A stretch of 64,000 nucleotides of DNA from Christensenellaceae bacterium (lineage in GTDB: Bacteria > Bacillota > Clostridia > Christensenellales > Aristaeellaceae), in the NCBI GenBank assembly GCA_012837835.1, contig DUQK01000031.1, positions 17,605 to 81,604 of the forward strand, read 5' to 3'. Below, in pieces: positions 17,469 to 29,402 of the stretch. A program made the position numbers and the translations under genes. Numbering within the stretch: the first letter of the stretch is position 1; each line of letters begins with the position of its first letter. The notes under the pieces were generated by a model. The model made no database searches. It saw only the letters and a program-made list of their open reading frames with translations, and was not told the origin of the DNA.

Positions 17469-19907
17469 ATGTCGCTATACGGAAAGTTAAGCCCGAAGGC
17501 GAGAAAAGTAATGGAATATGCACAGCAAAGCGCTGTGGATATGCAGCATAGATATTTTGGAACCGAGCATCTGCTAATAGGTTTAGTAAAGGAAGCGAGG
17601 GACGATGTACCTTCATTACCTAAACATATAACGCAAAGCACTGTGAAGGATACCGTATCCCAGCTTTACGCGCAGCAGGATGAGCCTGTTAAAGCGCTGG
17701 AGCTTACCCCTAAAATGAAGGCTTTGATAGAAAAAGCTGTGCTTTTTATACAAAAAAGCCAATCGCAGAATGTAACCACGCCGCTTATGTGGAAATTGCT
17801 ACTTGAGGAAAACAGTTCCGTTGCGGTAAGGATTTTATCAGTATTCGGTTGTGATACGCAGGTACTTAAGGAAGAAGCCGAAACCAGCCTTAAAAGAAAG
17901 CTCAGCGGAGAAGGTGATGAAAGTTCTACCCTAATGCGCTTTGGCAGGGATTTAACCCGTATGGCAAGCGAAGGCTTGCTTGACCCTGTTATCGGCAGGG
18001 AAAAAGAGATAAAGCGCATAGTGCAGATACTTTCAAGGCGTAAGAAAAATAACCCAATACTAATAGGCGAGCCTGGGGTTGGAAAAAGCGCTGTTGTTGA
18101 AGGTCTGGCTATGAAAATGCACAAGGGAGAGATACCCGAAACCTTGCGGGATAAAAAGCTAGTATTGCTTGATGTAAGCAGTATAGTTGCCGGAACCAAA
18201 TATAGGGGCGAATTTGAGGAACGCATGAACGGTATAGTTGATGAGGTTCGCAGCCGCAAAGATGTAATGCTTTTTATAGATGAAATACAGATGATAGTAG
18301 GCGCAGGACGCGCAGAGGGCAGCATAGATGCCGCAGGCATATTAAAGCCAGCTCTTGCAAGGGGAGAGATACAGCTCATAGGCGCAACTACTATTAATGA
18401 CTATCGCAAGAGCATAGAAAAGGATAGCGCCCTGTCAAGAAGGTTGCAGCCTGTAATGGTTGAAGAGCCCTCAAGTGAAGATAGTGTTCTAATAATCCAT
18501 GGATTGAAAGATAAATATGAGCAGCATCACAAGGTTAAAATAACTGATGAGGCTATAGAAGCTGCCGTTAAATACAGCGTGCGCTATATTAACGATAGGT
18601 TCCTGCCCGATAAGGCTATAGACTTAATAGACGAGGCGGCATCGGCTAAGCGCATTAAGGCTATGGATACGCCTGAATATATTAAGCTTATGGAAGAAGA
18701 TGTAATAAAAACCGGTGAACTTAAGAAGGCTGCTATAGAAAAGCAGGAATATGAGAAAGCTGCAGATATTAGGGATAGGGAGCGCAGGCTTAAAGGCGTT
18801 CTTATAAAATCCCGCGAGAACTGGAAAAAAGAGCTTGAAGATAATATGCTATCCATAAACAAGGATGATATAGCCTCTGTCGTGTCCGGTTGGACGGGCG
18901 TTCCTGTTAATCAGATGACAAGGGAGGAATCCGAAAGGCTGCTTAACCTTGAGAAAGAGCTGCATAAAAGGCTCGTTGGGCAAAATGAAGCTGTGTCAGC
19001 TGTAAGCCGTGCGCTAAGGCGCGCAAGCGCAGGTATGCAAGACCCTAAGCGTCCGCTTGGTTCATTTATATTCCTAGGTCCCACAGGCGTTGGCAAGACA
19101 GAACTATGCAAAGCGTTGGCTGAAGCTATGTTTGGCGATGAGGAAGCAATTATACGCCTTGATATGAGCGAGTACATGGAAAAGCATACTGTATCACGTA
19201 TGGTGGGTTCGCCCCCCGGCTATGTAGGCTTTGAGGAAGGCGGTCAGCTTACAGAACTTGTAAGGAGAAAGCCCTATTCAGTAGTACTGTTTGATGAAAT
19301 AGAAAAAGCGCATCCCGATGTATTCAATATGCTGCTTCAAATACTTGAGGACGGCAGGCTTACAGATAACATGGGCAAAGTTACCAATTTTAGAAATACT
19401 ATAATAGTTATGACGAGTAATCTTGGAGCGCAGAGTATATTTAGCGGCAGGTCGGTAGGCTTTGGCGTTGAAGCGGGAGAATTACCCGATTATGACATCA
19501 TGAAACAGCACGTGCTTGATGAAACCAAAAAGCAGTTTAAGCCCGAATTTATAAACCGCCTTGATGAAATAATAGTATTCCATGCGTTAAACACTGATGA
19601 GATGAAAAAAATAGCAACTATAATGCTGGGTAAGGTACAGGAGCGCCTTGGCGCACATTCCTTAAGCTTAAGCTTTGGCGATGAGCTGCTTGAATTTATA
19701 GTAAAAGAAGGCTTTAACCCCAAGTTTGGTGCAAGACCGCTAAGAAGAGCCATACAAAGGCTTATAGAAGACCCGCTGAGCGATTATATATTAAGCGCCA
19801 AAAATTCTGCTGCTTGCGGTGAAGTATGCTCAATAGAAGCATATATGCGGGATGGAAAGATAGCATTCAGAAAGGCTGAGGAAAAAGAAAAGACAGCCGT
19901 TCAATAA
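17469..19907 (+). CDS. clpC: ClpC, AAA+ unfoldase of the ClpCP protease
   Basis: 812 aa, full length. The N-domain (1-145) has two repeats: the first keeps GTEH (31-34), while the equivalent position in the second reads NVTTPL (101-106). D1 Walker A is GEPGVGKS, and a coiled M-domain with a UVR-like EYEKAADIRDRERR follows. D2 Walker A is GPTGVGKT. A ClpP-docking loop is expected in D2 but was not assigned. It unfolds substrates for ClpP (encoded here at 30891) and needs adaptors such as McsB or MecA. It is the last gene of the CtsR operon, one base after mcsB. Confidence 0.97.
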   Translation: MSLYGKLSPKARKVMEYAQQSAVDMQHRYFGTEHLLIGLVKEARDDVPSLPKHITQSTVKDTVSQLYAQQDEPVKALELTPKMKALIEKAVLFIQKSQSQNVTTPLMWKLLLEENSSVAVRILSVFGCDTQVLKEEAETSLKRKLSGEGDESSTLMRFGRDLTRMASEGLLDPVIGREKEIKRIVQILSRRKKNNPILIGEPGVGKSAVVEGLAMKMHKGEIPETLRDKKLVLLDVSSIVAGTKYRGEFEERMNGIVDEVRSRKDVMLFIDEIQMIVGAGRAEGSIDAAGILKPALARGEIQLIGATTINDYRKSIEKDSALSRRLQPVMVEEPSSEDSVLIIHGLKDKYEQHHKVKITDEAIEAAVKYSVRYINDRFLPDKAIDLIDEAASAKRIKAMDTPEYIKLMEEDVIKTGELKKAAIEKQEYEKAADIRDRERRLKGVLIKSRENWKKELEDNMLSINKDDIASVVSGWTGVPVNQMTREESERLLNLEKELHKRLVGQNEAVSAVSRALRRASAGMQDPKRPLGSFIFLGPTGVGKTELCKALAEAMFGDEEAIIRLDMSEYMEKHTVSRMVGSPPGYVGFEEGGQLTELVRRKPYSVVLFDEIEKAHPDVFNMLLQILEDGRLTDNMGKVTNFRNTIIVMTSNLGAQSIFSGRSVGFGVEAGELPDYDIMKQHVLDETKKQFKPEFINRLDEIIVFHALNTDEMKKIATIMLGKVQERLGAHSLSLSFGDELLEFIVKEGFNPKFGARPLRRAIQRLIEDPLSDYILSAKNSAACGEVCSIEAYMRDGKIAFRKAEEKEKTAVQ

Positions 19908-20019
19908 AGCTATATAAGTTTTGAGTGTAGTATTTGCTATAAGATACGGTAAAATTAAGCGAAACTGAATGCTCATAGACAACAGTATATTTTTGCAATA
20001 GGCATGTTACTTGGCACAA

Positions 20020-20067
20020 AAAAAAGCCCTATTTTCCTTTGTTTTTCAAGGTGAAGAGGGCTTTTCA
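20020..20067 (+). terminator. Intrinsic terminator after clpC
   Basis: A long hairpin with outer arms AAAAGCCCT (about 20022-20030) and AGGGCTTTT (20057-20065), an inner stem TTTTCCTT/AAGGTGAA, and flanking A- and T-runs. It ends the ctsR operon and could work in both directions. The upstream stretch 19908-20019 shows nothing else. Confidence 0.8.
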
Positions 20068-20090
20068 AATTAGTGAAAATATGGTATAAT
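20062..20090 (+). promoter_or_regulatory. Predicted gyrB promoter
   Basis: Extended -10 TGGTATAAT (TATAAT at 20085-20090), -35-like TTTTCA (20062-20067) at 17 bp. The start would fall near 20097, giving a ~70-base leader before gyrB. Confidence 0.75.
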
Positions 20091-20100
20091 ATTTAAGGTT

Positions 20101-22152
<2,052 letters not shown>

Positions 22153-22161
22153 GAGGATATT

Positions 22162-24681
22162 ATGAGCGATATTAAAGATAAAGTAATAGTTACGGAGCTA
22201 GAATCCGAGGTAAAAAAATCATTTATAGCATATTCTATGGCAGTAATAATAAACCGTGCTTTACCTGACGTAAGGGACGGGCTTAAGCCTGTTCACCGTA
22301 GAATTTTATATGACATGAATGAGCTTGGCATGACGCCCGATAAGCCCTTTAGAAAAAGCGCTCGTATAGTAGGTGATGTGCTTGGTAAATATCACCCGCA
22401 TGGCGATTCCAGCGTTTATGGGGCAATGGTGCGCCTTGCGCAGGATTTTAATATCCGCTATATGCTGGTGGAGGGACAGGGTAATTTCGGCTCCGTAGAC
22501 GGTGATGGCGCCGCCGCTATGCGTTATACCGAAGCTAGGCTAAGCCGTCTTGCTATGCATCTTATAGGTGAAATAGATAAAGATACTGTGGATTTTTACC
22601 CCAACTTTGATGCCACCCTTATGCAGCCTGCGGTGCTGCCTGCAAGGTTCCCTAACCTTCTTGTAAACGGCTCAAGCGGCATAGCTGTTGGCATGGCTAC
22701 AAATATACCGCCGCATAACCTTGGCGAAGTGGTAGACGCCGCTGTCGCCTTGATAGATAACTCCGATATAGACCTTGATGGTCTTATGGAGTATATAAAA
22801 GGACCGGACTTCCCAACGGGAGGTACAATACTCGGTTTAAGCGGAATAAGGGAAGCCTACTATACGGGTAGAGGACGCATAGTGGTACGCGCCAAAAGCG
22901 AGATTGAATCTCTCCCCAACGGGCGCGACCGTATAATAATCAACGAAATACCCTATCTTGTAAATAAAGCTAGGCTAATTGCAAAAATTGCGGAGCTTGT
23001 ACACGATAAACGCATAGACGGTATAAGCGATATACGAGATGAGAGCGATAGAAACGGTATGCGTATAGTAATAGACCTAAAGCGCGATGCAAATGCTCAG
23101 ATTGTGCTAAATCTATTATATAAGCATACTCAGCTTCAGGATACATTCGGTGTAATAATGCTTGCGCTTGTAGACAATAAGCCCTGCATACTATCTCTTA
23201 AAGAGATGCTTGAGTACTATATTGACCATCAGGTTGATGTTGTAACAAGGCGCACTAAATATGAGCTTGATAAGGCGGAAGCGCGTGCCCATATCTTAGA
23301 AGGTTTACTAAAGGCGCTTGATAATATAGACGAAGTCGTGCGCATTATCCGCTCCTCGCAGGATACGCCAACCGCAAAGGAACGCCTTATAGATAGATTC
23401 GGTTTTTCAGATAAACAAGCTCAGGCAATACTCGATATGCGTCTAGCACGCCTAACTAACCTTGAAGCAGATAAGCTCCAAGCAGAATACGATGCTCTTC
23501 AAGAAAAAATCGCTTACTATAAGCTGCTGCTATCAGATAGAACAAAGCTTATGGAAGTTATCAAAGAAGAGATACTCGCTATACGCAATAGGTTTGCAGA
23601 TGAAAGGCGTACCGCTATATCGCCTATCGAAGGCGAAATAGACATAGAAGACCTTATTCCCAAGGATTCTATGGTAGTCACCATGACGCATTTTGGTTAT
23701 GTGAAACGCCTGCCTCAGAGTACATATCGCTCTCAAAACAGGGGTGGCAAGGGCATAATAGGCATGTCTACCCGAGATGAAGACTATGTTGAAAAGATGT
23801 ACATAGTGCATTCGCACAGCGATATGCTGTACTTTACTGATAGGGGACGGGCGTACGGTCTTAAATGCTACGAGATACCCGAGGCAAGCAGAACGGCAAG
23901 GGGAACAGCTATTGTAAACCTATTGCAGCTTGAAGGCGGCGAAAAGGTAACCGGCATGCTTCCCATACCCGATAGGGATAGCGACGACATGCTCCTTATG
24001 GCTACAAAACAAGGTAGGATTAAAAAGACTGCCTTGTCGGAGTTTTCTAACCTCAGAAACGCGGGTATTATTGCCATTAATCTTGTAGATGATGATGAAC
24101 TTATAGGCGTTGAACTAACCGACGGCAACCAAGAAATAATGATTGCTACAAAGAAGGGCAAGAGCATACGCTTTAGTGAAAACGAAGTCCGCATGATGGG
24201 TAGGAACACCCAAGGCGTTAAGAGCATAGAACTTGATGAGGGAGATGAAGTTATATCACTTGCAATAGTAGATGAAGATAAACAGGTTCTATGCATTACG
24301 GAAAAGGGCTATGGCAAGCGTACCCTGATAGACGAATACCGTCTGCAAGCCCGTGGCGGGAAGGGCGTTGCGGTTATGAAGCTATCTAAAAAGACGGGTA
24401 ATTTAGCTTCAGTGCTTATGGTATCCGAAGAAGACGAACTTATGCTCATAACTGATGACGGTACCATTATAAGGACTCCAATAACGGATGTGCGTATAAT
24501 GGGTAGAACTACTCAAGGTGTACGCCTTATGCGCGTAGCAGACGATGCTGTAATAGTTGATGTTGACATAGTCGCTGAGGAAGACGATGACGATAATACA
24601 AATGAAGATGAGCATCTTCCCGCGCCTTTTGACGATATAGAAGAAGATGTAAACTTAGAAGATAACGAGGAAGATTTTTAA
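22162..24681 (+). CDS. gyrA: DNA gyrase subunit A
   Basis: Breakage-reunion subunit, 839 aa. The catalytic Tyr lies in [11 protein letters not shown] (about res 123). The quinolone-region sequence is [20 protein letters not shown]. The C-terminal beta-pinwheel carries a GyrA-box variant, QNRGGKG for QRRGGKG, which argues for gyrase rather than topoisomerase IV. An acidic tail rich in Asp, Glu and Asn closes the protein. Co-transcribed with gyrB. Confidence 0.97.
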   Translation: MSDIKDKVIVTELESEVKKSFIAYSMAVIINRALPDVRDGLKPVHRRILYDMNELGMTPDKPFRKSARIVGDVLGKYHPHGDSSVYGAMVRLAQDFNIRYMLVEGQGNFGSVDGDGAAAMRYTEARLSRLAMHLIGEIDKDTVDFYPNFDATLMQPAVLPARFPNLLVNGSSGIAVGMATNIPPHNLGEVVDAAVALIDNSDIDLDGLMEYIKGPDFPTGGTILGLSGIREAYYTGRGRIVVRAKSEIESLPNGRDRIIINEIPYLVNKARLIAKIAELVHDKRIDGISDIRDESDRNGMRIVIDLKRDANAQIVLNLLYKHTQLQDTFGVIMLALVDNKPCILSLKEMLEYYIDHQVDVVTRRTKYELDKAEARAHILEGLLKALDNIDEVVRIIRSSQDTPTAKERLIDRFGFSDKQAQAILDMRLARLTNLEADKLQAEYDALQEKIAYYKLLLSDRTKLMEVIKEEILAIRNRFADERRTAISPIEGEIDIEDLIPKDSMVVTMTHFGYVKRLPQSTYRSQNRGGKGIIGMSTRDEDYVEKMYIVHSHSDMLYFTDRGRAYGLKCYEIPEASRTARGTAIVNLLQLEGGEKVTGMLPIPDRDSDDMLLMATKQGRIKKTALSEFSNLRNAGIIAINLVDDDELIGVELTDGNQEIMIATKKGKSIRFSENEVRMMGRNTQGVKSIELDEGDEVISLAIVDEDKQVLCITEKGYGKRTLIDEYRLQARGGKGVAVMKLSKKTGNLASVLMVSEEDELMLITDDGTIIRTPITDVRIMGRTTQGVRLMRVADDAVIVDVDIVAEEDDDDNTNEDEHLPAPFDDIEEDVNLEDNEEDF

Positions 24682-24717
24682 TTAAAGTGCAGCGTCGCCA
24701 AAACAAAGGGAGTTTAT

Positions 24718-26289
24718 ATGAAGGGTAGGCAGAGCCTAATAGAGGGGATATCCGTGCTTGGCATAGCGGGGCTTATTTGCAAGGTAGTAGGCGTACTATA
24801 CAAAATTCCCCTTGCGCGCACTATAGGTCCCCTTGGAATGGGGGTATATCATCAGGTTTTCCCTACATATAATCTTTTGCTTACTATTTCTTCCGCCGGA
24901 ATACCGGTAGCAATATCCCGCATGGTTGCGGCAAGTATAGCGGATGAAGACCATGCAAAGGCAAAAAACATATTTAGCATAGCGCTTAAAATACTGTTTG
25001 TGGTTGGCTTGTTAGGCAGCCTGCTTATGGTGTTTTTAAGCTCTATGCTTTCAAATGCCAAGGGCACTCCGGAAGCTATGAACAGCTTTATTGCAATATC
25101 TCCCAGCCTGTTCTTTGTATGTGTTATGAGTGCATATAGGGGCTATATGCAGGGTAGAATGCGCATGATACCAACGGCAGTGTCGCAGCTAATAGAACAG
25201 GTAGGCAAGGTGTTTGTAGCCATGCCGTTAGCGTATATAGGTATGCAAAGAGGCGGGCATGTAGATGGCGCTGCAGGGGCGCTGCTTGGCATATCCATAG
25301 CTGAGGCTGCTGCCCTAATATATATGATTGTAGATTCCAAAAGAAATACGGTTCCAAATACATCTATAAAGCCCATTACGGCAGATAGGCAATCAACCCG
25401 CAATCTATCAAGGGAACTTATTTATACATCTATCCCCATAACTATAGGCGCATGTATTGTGCCTATCGCCTCAGAGGCGGATTCATTTATGCTTGTAAGG
25501 CTTATGAGCGCCTATATCCCAAGGGAAGAGGCTGTAATACGTTACGGTATATATACAGGTCTTGTAATAGCGCTTATAAATGTGCCCACAGCAGTGGCAA
25601 TGGCGCTTAGCACAAATCTAGTGCCTAATATAAGCGCAGCAAAGCAGGAGAATAATGCTAAGGCATTAATTAGCCACAGCGCAACCGGCATAAAAGCATC
25701 AATGGTAATAGGTCTTCCTGCCTCGATAGGTATGAGCCTGCTTGCGGAGCCTATTTTACAGCTGCTGTTTAGTGGTGAACAGTACAGCGTTTATCAGTTA
25801 AGCCAAGGAGCAAGACTGCTTGAAATAAGCAGCCTTACTATTGTGCTGTTTACAATGGTGCAGTCAACCAGCGGTATACTGCAAGGGCTGGGTAAGCAGC
25901 GTATACCCATGTACACATTGGCGTTTGGTATAGTGCTTAAAATACTGCTTAACCAAGTATTGGTGCGTATTCCCGCTATAAACATACATGGCGCACCCTT
26001 TGCGTCGCTTTTATGCTACGCTGCAAGCCTTATACCTAATCTCTATTATGTTTCAAAGTATACCGGCTTACGTATTGATATAGGCGATACTTTTTTAAGA
26101 CCTGCTGCAGCCTGCGGCATAATGTCGGCTTTTGTGGTTATCGTAAAACTTATTTTCAGCGATAGATTAAATCACTCGTTTGTATTGTTATTTATAACTA
26201 TTGTACTTGCTGCAGCTATATACCTATTTGTTGCGGAAAAACTCGGCTGTATAAAACTACCGAATATAAAACCAGGAAGACGGAAATGA
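24718..26289 (+). CDS. MOP/MATE-family lipid flippase (SpoVB/YabM-like)
   Basis: 523 aa with about 14 TM helices. The N terminus (SLIEGISVLGIAGLICKVVGVLYKIPLARTIGPLGMGVYH) is typical of the SpoVB/MurJ polysaccharide-transporter group, which moves undecaprenyl-linked precursors across the membrane. Order flippase-MazG-(HU)-S4 matches Bacillus yabM-yabN-yabO, so YabM-like is the best guess. It overlaps mazG by four bases (ATGA). Sporulation use cannot be inferred from this gene alone. Confidence 0.82.
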   Translation: MKGRQSLIEGISVLGIAGLICKVVGVLYKIPLARTIGPLGMGVYHQVFPTYNLLLTISSAGIPVAISRMVAASIADEDHAKAKNIFSIALKILFVVGLLGSLLMVFLSSMLSNAKGTPEAMNSFIAISPSLFFVCVMSAYRGYMQGRMRMIPTAVSQLIEQVGKVFVAMPLAYIGMQRGGHVDGAAGALLGISIAEAAALIYMIVDSKRNTVPNTSIKPITADRQSTRNLSRELIYTSIPITIGACIVPIASEADSFMLVRLMSAYIPREEAVIRYGIYTGLVIALINVPTAVAMALSTNLVPNISAAKQENNAKALISHSATGIKASMVIGLPASIGMSLLAEPILQLLFSGEQYSVYQLSQGARLLEISSLTIVLFTMVQSTSGILQGLGKQRIPMYTLAFGIVLKILLNQVLVRIPAINIHGAPFASLLCYAASLIPNLYYVSKYTGLRIDIGDTFLRPAAACGIMSAFVVIVKLIFSDRLNHSFVLLFITIVLAAAIYLFVAEKLGCIKLPNIKPGRRK

Positions 26290-27707
26290 ATAAAATAACC
26301 ATAGTATCATTAGGACCGGAACCAGCAGAGCAAAACCTTTGCCTTGGCGCATTAAGTGCCATGAAAAAGGCAAAAAAACTAATACTGCGAACGGAACAGG
26401 TTTCCGCAGCGGATTTACTTAAGGCAGAGGGGATGGAATTTGAAACCCTTGACTTTATATATGATACTGCAGAGGATTTTGATACAGCGCATGTTAAGGC
26501 TGCTGAATACATTATTAATATGGCGCTTGAAAGTGAAATTTGCTATGCAGTTATAGACCCGCTGCATGATGAAAGCGTAAAACAATTATATAAAGAAAAC
26601 AGCAATGTTTTAACATTAGTTGGTGTTCCTATACATGCTCCATATGTGCTTAAAGCAAGGCTTGAAAGCCCGTATATCGTAACCGATGCAGTTTCACTCA
26701 AAGTATATTCCGCTCAATACCCCATATGCATTATTGAACTAGAGAACAAATTGCTTGCGGGGGATTGTAAGCTCAGCTCAGCCCCATATTTTGGAGATGA
26801 TGCGGATGTTCTTTTTTATGAGGACGAATGTAAGCCGTATAAAAAAATAAAACTATTTGAACTTGATAGGCAGGCAAATTATAATCACAAAACCTGTGCA
26901 ATAATAATGCCCGGTCAACTGCCATATAAAAGCAGGTACGATATGGAAGACTTGCTTGAACTTATGCGTATATTGCGCAGCGATAAGGGCTGTCCTTGGG
27001 ATAGAAAACAGACGCATCAAAGCCTTAGACCATTTCTAATAGAAGAAGCCTATGAAGCTGCAATAGCTATAGACGAGGGGGATTGGGATAGCGCTTTAGA
27101 GGAGCTTGGCGATGTGCTGCTCCAAATTGCCCTGCATTCGGTTATAGGCGAAGAGTATGCCAGCATGACATTCCAAGAGATAGTAAGCGGCATATGCAAA
27201 AAGATGGTGCTGCGTCACCCTCATGTGTTTGCGGATGAAAATATAGGCACAATAAAGGAGCTTCGCTCAAGCTGGGAGAACATTAAAAAACAGGAAAGAG
27301 GCTATGATACCGTAGGTGATGCCATGCTTGACTTAAAGCGCGGTTTGCCGCCACTTATACGTGCTGAAAAGGTGCAAAAGAAAGCTGCGGATGTCGGTTT
27401 TGACTGGGATGAGCCAAAAGAAGTGCTAAAAAAAGTGCATGAAGAAGCGGATGAAGTAATGGAAGAAATCCGCCTTGGTAATGACCCTTCAGAAGAAATA
27501 GGCGATTTATTCTTCGCATGTATTAATCTAAGCAGGCTTTGTGGGCTTGATAGCGAAGACCTTATAAATATGGCGACCAAAAAATTCATTAAACGTTTTG
27601 TTTTTATGGAAAAAGAGGTAAAATTAGCAGGAAAAGCCTTGAAAAGCTTGACAATAGAAGAAATGAGTGTATACTGGGAGCGTAGCAAGGCTGGTGACGA
27701 TAAATAG
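26286..27707 (+). CDS. mazG: YabN-type protein: degenerate methylase domain plus MazG pyrophosphohydrolase
   Basis: 473 aa. The N-terminal ~215 residues resemble a tetrapyrrole-methylase (YabN) domain starting ITIVSLGP, but the next loop lacks the usual GxGD, so methyl transfer is doubtful. The C-terminal part holds tandem MazG folds: GCPWDRKQTHQSLRPFLIEEAYEA with ELGDVLLQ (metal-binding Glu/Asp), then a second copy near 400-440 (EEADEVMEEIR, EEIGDLFFA). MazG hydrolyses non-canonical NTPs. The hup promoter seems to lie inside its 3' end. Confidence 0.88.
   Translation: MNKITIVSLGPEPAEQNLCLGALSAMKKAKKLILRTEQVSAADLLKAEGMEFETLDFIYDTAEDFDTAHVKAAEYIINMALESEICYAVIDPLHDESVKQLYKENSNVLTLVGVPIHAPYVLKARLESPYIVTDAVSLKVYSAQYPICIIELENKLLAGDCKLSSAPYFGDDADVLFYEDECKPYKKIKLFELDRQANYNHKTCAIIMPGQLPYKSRYDMEDLLELMRILRSDKGCPWDRKQTHQSLRPFLIEEAYEAAIAIDEGDWDSALEELGDVLLQIALHSVIGEEYASMTFQEIVSGICKKMVLRHPHVFADENIGTIKELRSSWENIKKQERGYDTVGDAMLDLKRGLPPLIRAEKVQKKAADVGFDWDEPKEVLKKVHEEADEVMEEIRLGNDPSEEIGDLFFACINLSRLCGLDSEDLINMATKKFIKRFVFMEKEVKLAGKALKSLTIEEMSVYWERSKAGDDK
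27648..27675 (+). promoter_or_regulatory. Predicted hup promoter inside mazG
   Basis: TTGACA (27648-27653), 16-bp spacer, TATACT (27670-27675), within the last 60 bases of mazG and 63 bases upstream of the hup ATG. It would uncouple abundant HU from MazG. Confidence 0.6.
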
Positions 27708-27738
27708 TTTTGCTCAACTTATAATAGGAGGTTAAGAT

Positions 27739-28014
27739 ATGAATAAGACCGAACTTATCGCTGCAGTAGCAAAGGCAGCTGAAATCAAGAAAGTTGACGC
27801 AGAGAAGGCAGTTAACGCAGTTCTTGATATCGTTAAGGACACCCTAAACGCAGGCGAAAAGGTACAGCTTATCGGCTTTGGCACGTTCGAAGCGAAGGAC
27901 CGTGCAGCCCGTACCGCGCGCAACCCCCGTACAGGCGAGGAAATTCAGGTTCCTGCTTCTAGGGTACCGTCTTTCAAAGCCAGCAAGGTTTTCAGAGAAG
28001 AACTTAACAAGTAA
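27739..28014 (+). CDS. hup: HU-family nucleoid DNA-binding protein
   Basis: 91 aa, the exact HU length. It starts MNKTELIAAVAKAA and has GFGTFEAKDRAARTARNPRTGEE, the DNA-intercalating beta-arm with the conserved RNPRTG. Codon choice (ATC, CGT, GTT) contrasts with the ATA/AGG-rich neighbours, as expected for a highly expressed gene. It has AGGAGG before the ATG. It is followed by a MITE-like element and a terminator. Confidence 0.97.
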   Translation: MNKTELIAAVAKAAEIKKVDAEKAVNAVLDIVKDTLNAGEKVQLIGFGTFEAKDRAARTARNPRTGEEIQVPASRVPSFKASKVFREELNK

Positions 28015-28021
28015 GCTATTT

Positions 28022-28180
28022 ATACTTATCTCAGCCTAAATCAGCTTTATCTTGCGCACCTTTTCCGATTTGTCTTTGCTTTGCTCAGTCAAAATAGCGC
28101 CGCTATGTTTCCTTTGCAAAGCTTTGCCAAATCAAAAAATTTGCTGCAATCTATGCGCTGTTTTAAACAGAGATAAGTAT
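28022..28180. mobile_element. MITE-like palindromic element, subfamily A copy 2
   Basis: 159 bp with the same ATACTTATCTCAG left end as copy 1 (28022-28034) and the right end CAGAGATAAGTAT (28168-28180, one mismatch). The interior is nearly identical to 15318-15478 in the same orientation. It is inserted seven bases after the hup stop, between the gene and its apparent terminator, so it is transcribed as part of the hup 3' UTR. Confidence 0.85.
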
Positions 28181-28189
28181 TAGCAAAAA

Positions 28190-28221
28190 AACTGCCGGCA
28201 TTTGTCGGCTGTTTTCTTTTT
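28190..28221 (+). terminator. Intrinsic terminator downstream of hup and the element
   Basis: AACTGCCG (28190-28197) and CGGCTGTT (28206-28213), with one T-T mismatch, form a stem followed by TTTTCTTTTT. It ends only about ten bases before the S4 protein start. Confidence 0.7.
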
Positions 28222-28231
28222 ATGGAATAAT

Positions 28232-28483
28232 ATGCGTTTAGATAAATTTTTGAAAACTTCCCGTATAATAAAGCGCAGGACGCTTGCAAAAGAGGCTTGC
28301 GATACAGGAAGAGTAAGTATAAATGGGAAGATAGCAAAAGCGGGCGCAGAAGTTAAAGAAGGGGATAAGATAGAGCTGCGCCTAGCTTCCCGCAGCGTAC
28401 AATACGAAGTATTAAGCCTTAAAGAAGCTATACGTAAAGACGAGGCTATTCATATGTACCGTATTATTAATAAGGAAGGCTAG
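28232..28483 (+). CDS. Small S4-domain RNA-binding protein (YabO/RlbP-like)
   Basis: 83 aa. The start chosen is ATG 28232 (MRLDKFLKTSRIIKRRT), which is the S4 domain itself; the longer frame from 28202 begins in the terminator stem. The S4 signature includes KEACDTGRVSINGKIAKAGAEVKEGD. In Bacilli and Clostridia this family (RlbP/RqcP) binds stalled 50S-peptidyl-tRNA for ribosome quality control. No clear Shine-Dalgarno is seen, and the upstream terminator leaves almost no leader, so expression probably relies on read-through. The stop overlaps the convergent PHP-gene stop. Confidence 0.85.
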   Translation: MRLDKFLKTSRIIKRRTLAKEACDTGRVSINGKIAKAGAEVKEGDKIELRLASRSVQYEVLSLKEAIRKDEAIHMYRIINKEG

Positions 28484-29274
28484 TCAGCCTCTACAAGACC
28501 TTCTTTAGTGTATATTAGTCTTTTAAGACCGAGTTTTTCTATGTGTTTAATTCCCTCATCATATATGGCGGTATCTTTTAAATGCTTCGGGGAATGGGCG
28601 TCAACATTCATTATTACGCTGCAGTTTTCCTCTGCGGCAATTTCCCAAAACTTGTGATACGGATAGCCAAGACCGCTAAAACGCCCCTCTCTGGAAGACA
28701 TAAGCCCAAGCAAGTTATACTCAAGCGGTACTCCTAAATTGCGCGAGGCATAGCAAATTTCCCTTGCGGTTTTAAGGCATGTATCATCAAATTTGTCATA
28801 ATCCCTTAAATATAGGTCAGGGTGTGCAAGCCAATCATAAACACCGGTTGTCATAGCGGAAATAGTAGTTTTAAGGTAAAGTATAATATCATCTTTAGTT
28901 CTGCAGTTGCCAAAATAAAGGTTGCTATTTTGTACATAATCAAAATGATTGCCCAGAATTATAAAATCTAGGGAATATTCCTCTATTGTTTCCTTTAGCC
29001 AAGTCATATGCTCGGGGTAATATTCACACTCAAGCCCGCAGCTTATATCAAGCTTTTTGCCGTATCGTTCTTTTAGGTTTCTAACAGCGCTTATATAATC
29101 AGGTAGTTCCTGCATAGTCATACGCATGCCTGGTGAAATGGTTCCCGGCCAGGGTGTATGGTCTGAAAAACCTAGTGAATCGTAACCCGCCTCTATGGCA
29201 GCTTCTGCATACTCCCACTCTTCGCCTACCGCATGTCCACAGCGTGGCGTGTGAGTATGGTGGTTTTTTCTCAT
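28480..29274 (-). CDS. PHP-domain phosphatase (HisK-type histidinol-phosphatase-like)
   Basis: 264 aa. Metal-binding PHP motifs are NHHTHTPRCGHA (res 4-15), FSDHTPW (about 36-42), GLECEYY (about 80-86), GNHFDYV, and a late NVDAHSPKHL. This composition fits the HisK/HisJ histidinol-phosphatase or PHP polymerase-like families. No other his genes are in the window, so the substrate is uncertain. Single gene, convergent with the S4 gene. AGGAGG precedes the ATG at 29274. Confidence 0.82.
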   Translation of the reverse strand: MRKNHHTHTPRCGHAVGEEWEYAEAAIEAGYDSLGFSDHTPWPGTISPGMRMTMQELPDYISAVRNLKERYGKKLDISCGLECEYYPEHMTWLKETIEEYSLDFIILGNHFDYVQNSNLYFGNCRTKDDIILYLKTTISAMTTGVYDWLAHPDLYLRDYDKFDDTCLKTAREICYASRNLGVPLEYNLLGLMSSREGRFSGLGYPYHKFWEIAAEENCSVIMNVDAHSPKHLKDTAIYDEGIKHIEKLGLKRLIYTKEGLVEAD

Positions 29275-29373
29275 CGCAAACCTCCTTAAAAGTCAATAGG
29301 CTGATATTATCAAACCTTGTCATGTCCGTCAAATGGCAGTACAGGCTTTTTATGCGCATTAACTTGTGAATGC

Positions 29374-29402
29374 TTGCATAGCTTGTTGGATAATGTTATT
29401 AT
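29374..29402 (+). promoter_or_regulatory. Predicted tig-clpP promoter
   Basis: TTGCAT (29374-29379), 17-bp spacer, TATTAT (29397-29402). A small hairpin GTGCC/GGCAC (29410-29427) follows in the leader. No CtsR box is visible here. Confidence 0.55.

Noticed and set aside
24718..26289. Reading the flippase as proof of sporulation
   Set aside because: SpoVB/MurJ-like flippases also serve vegetative wall synthesis; no other spore gene is in the window.
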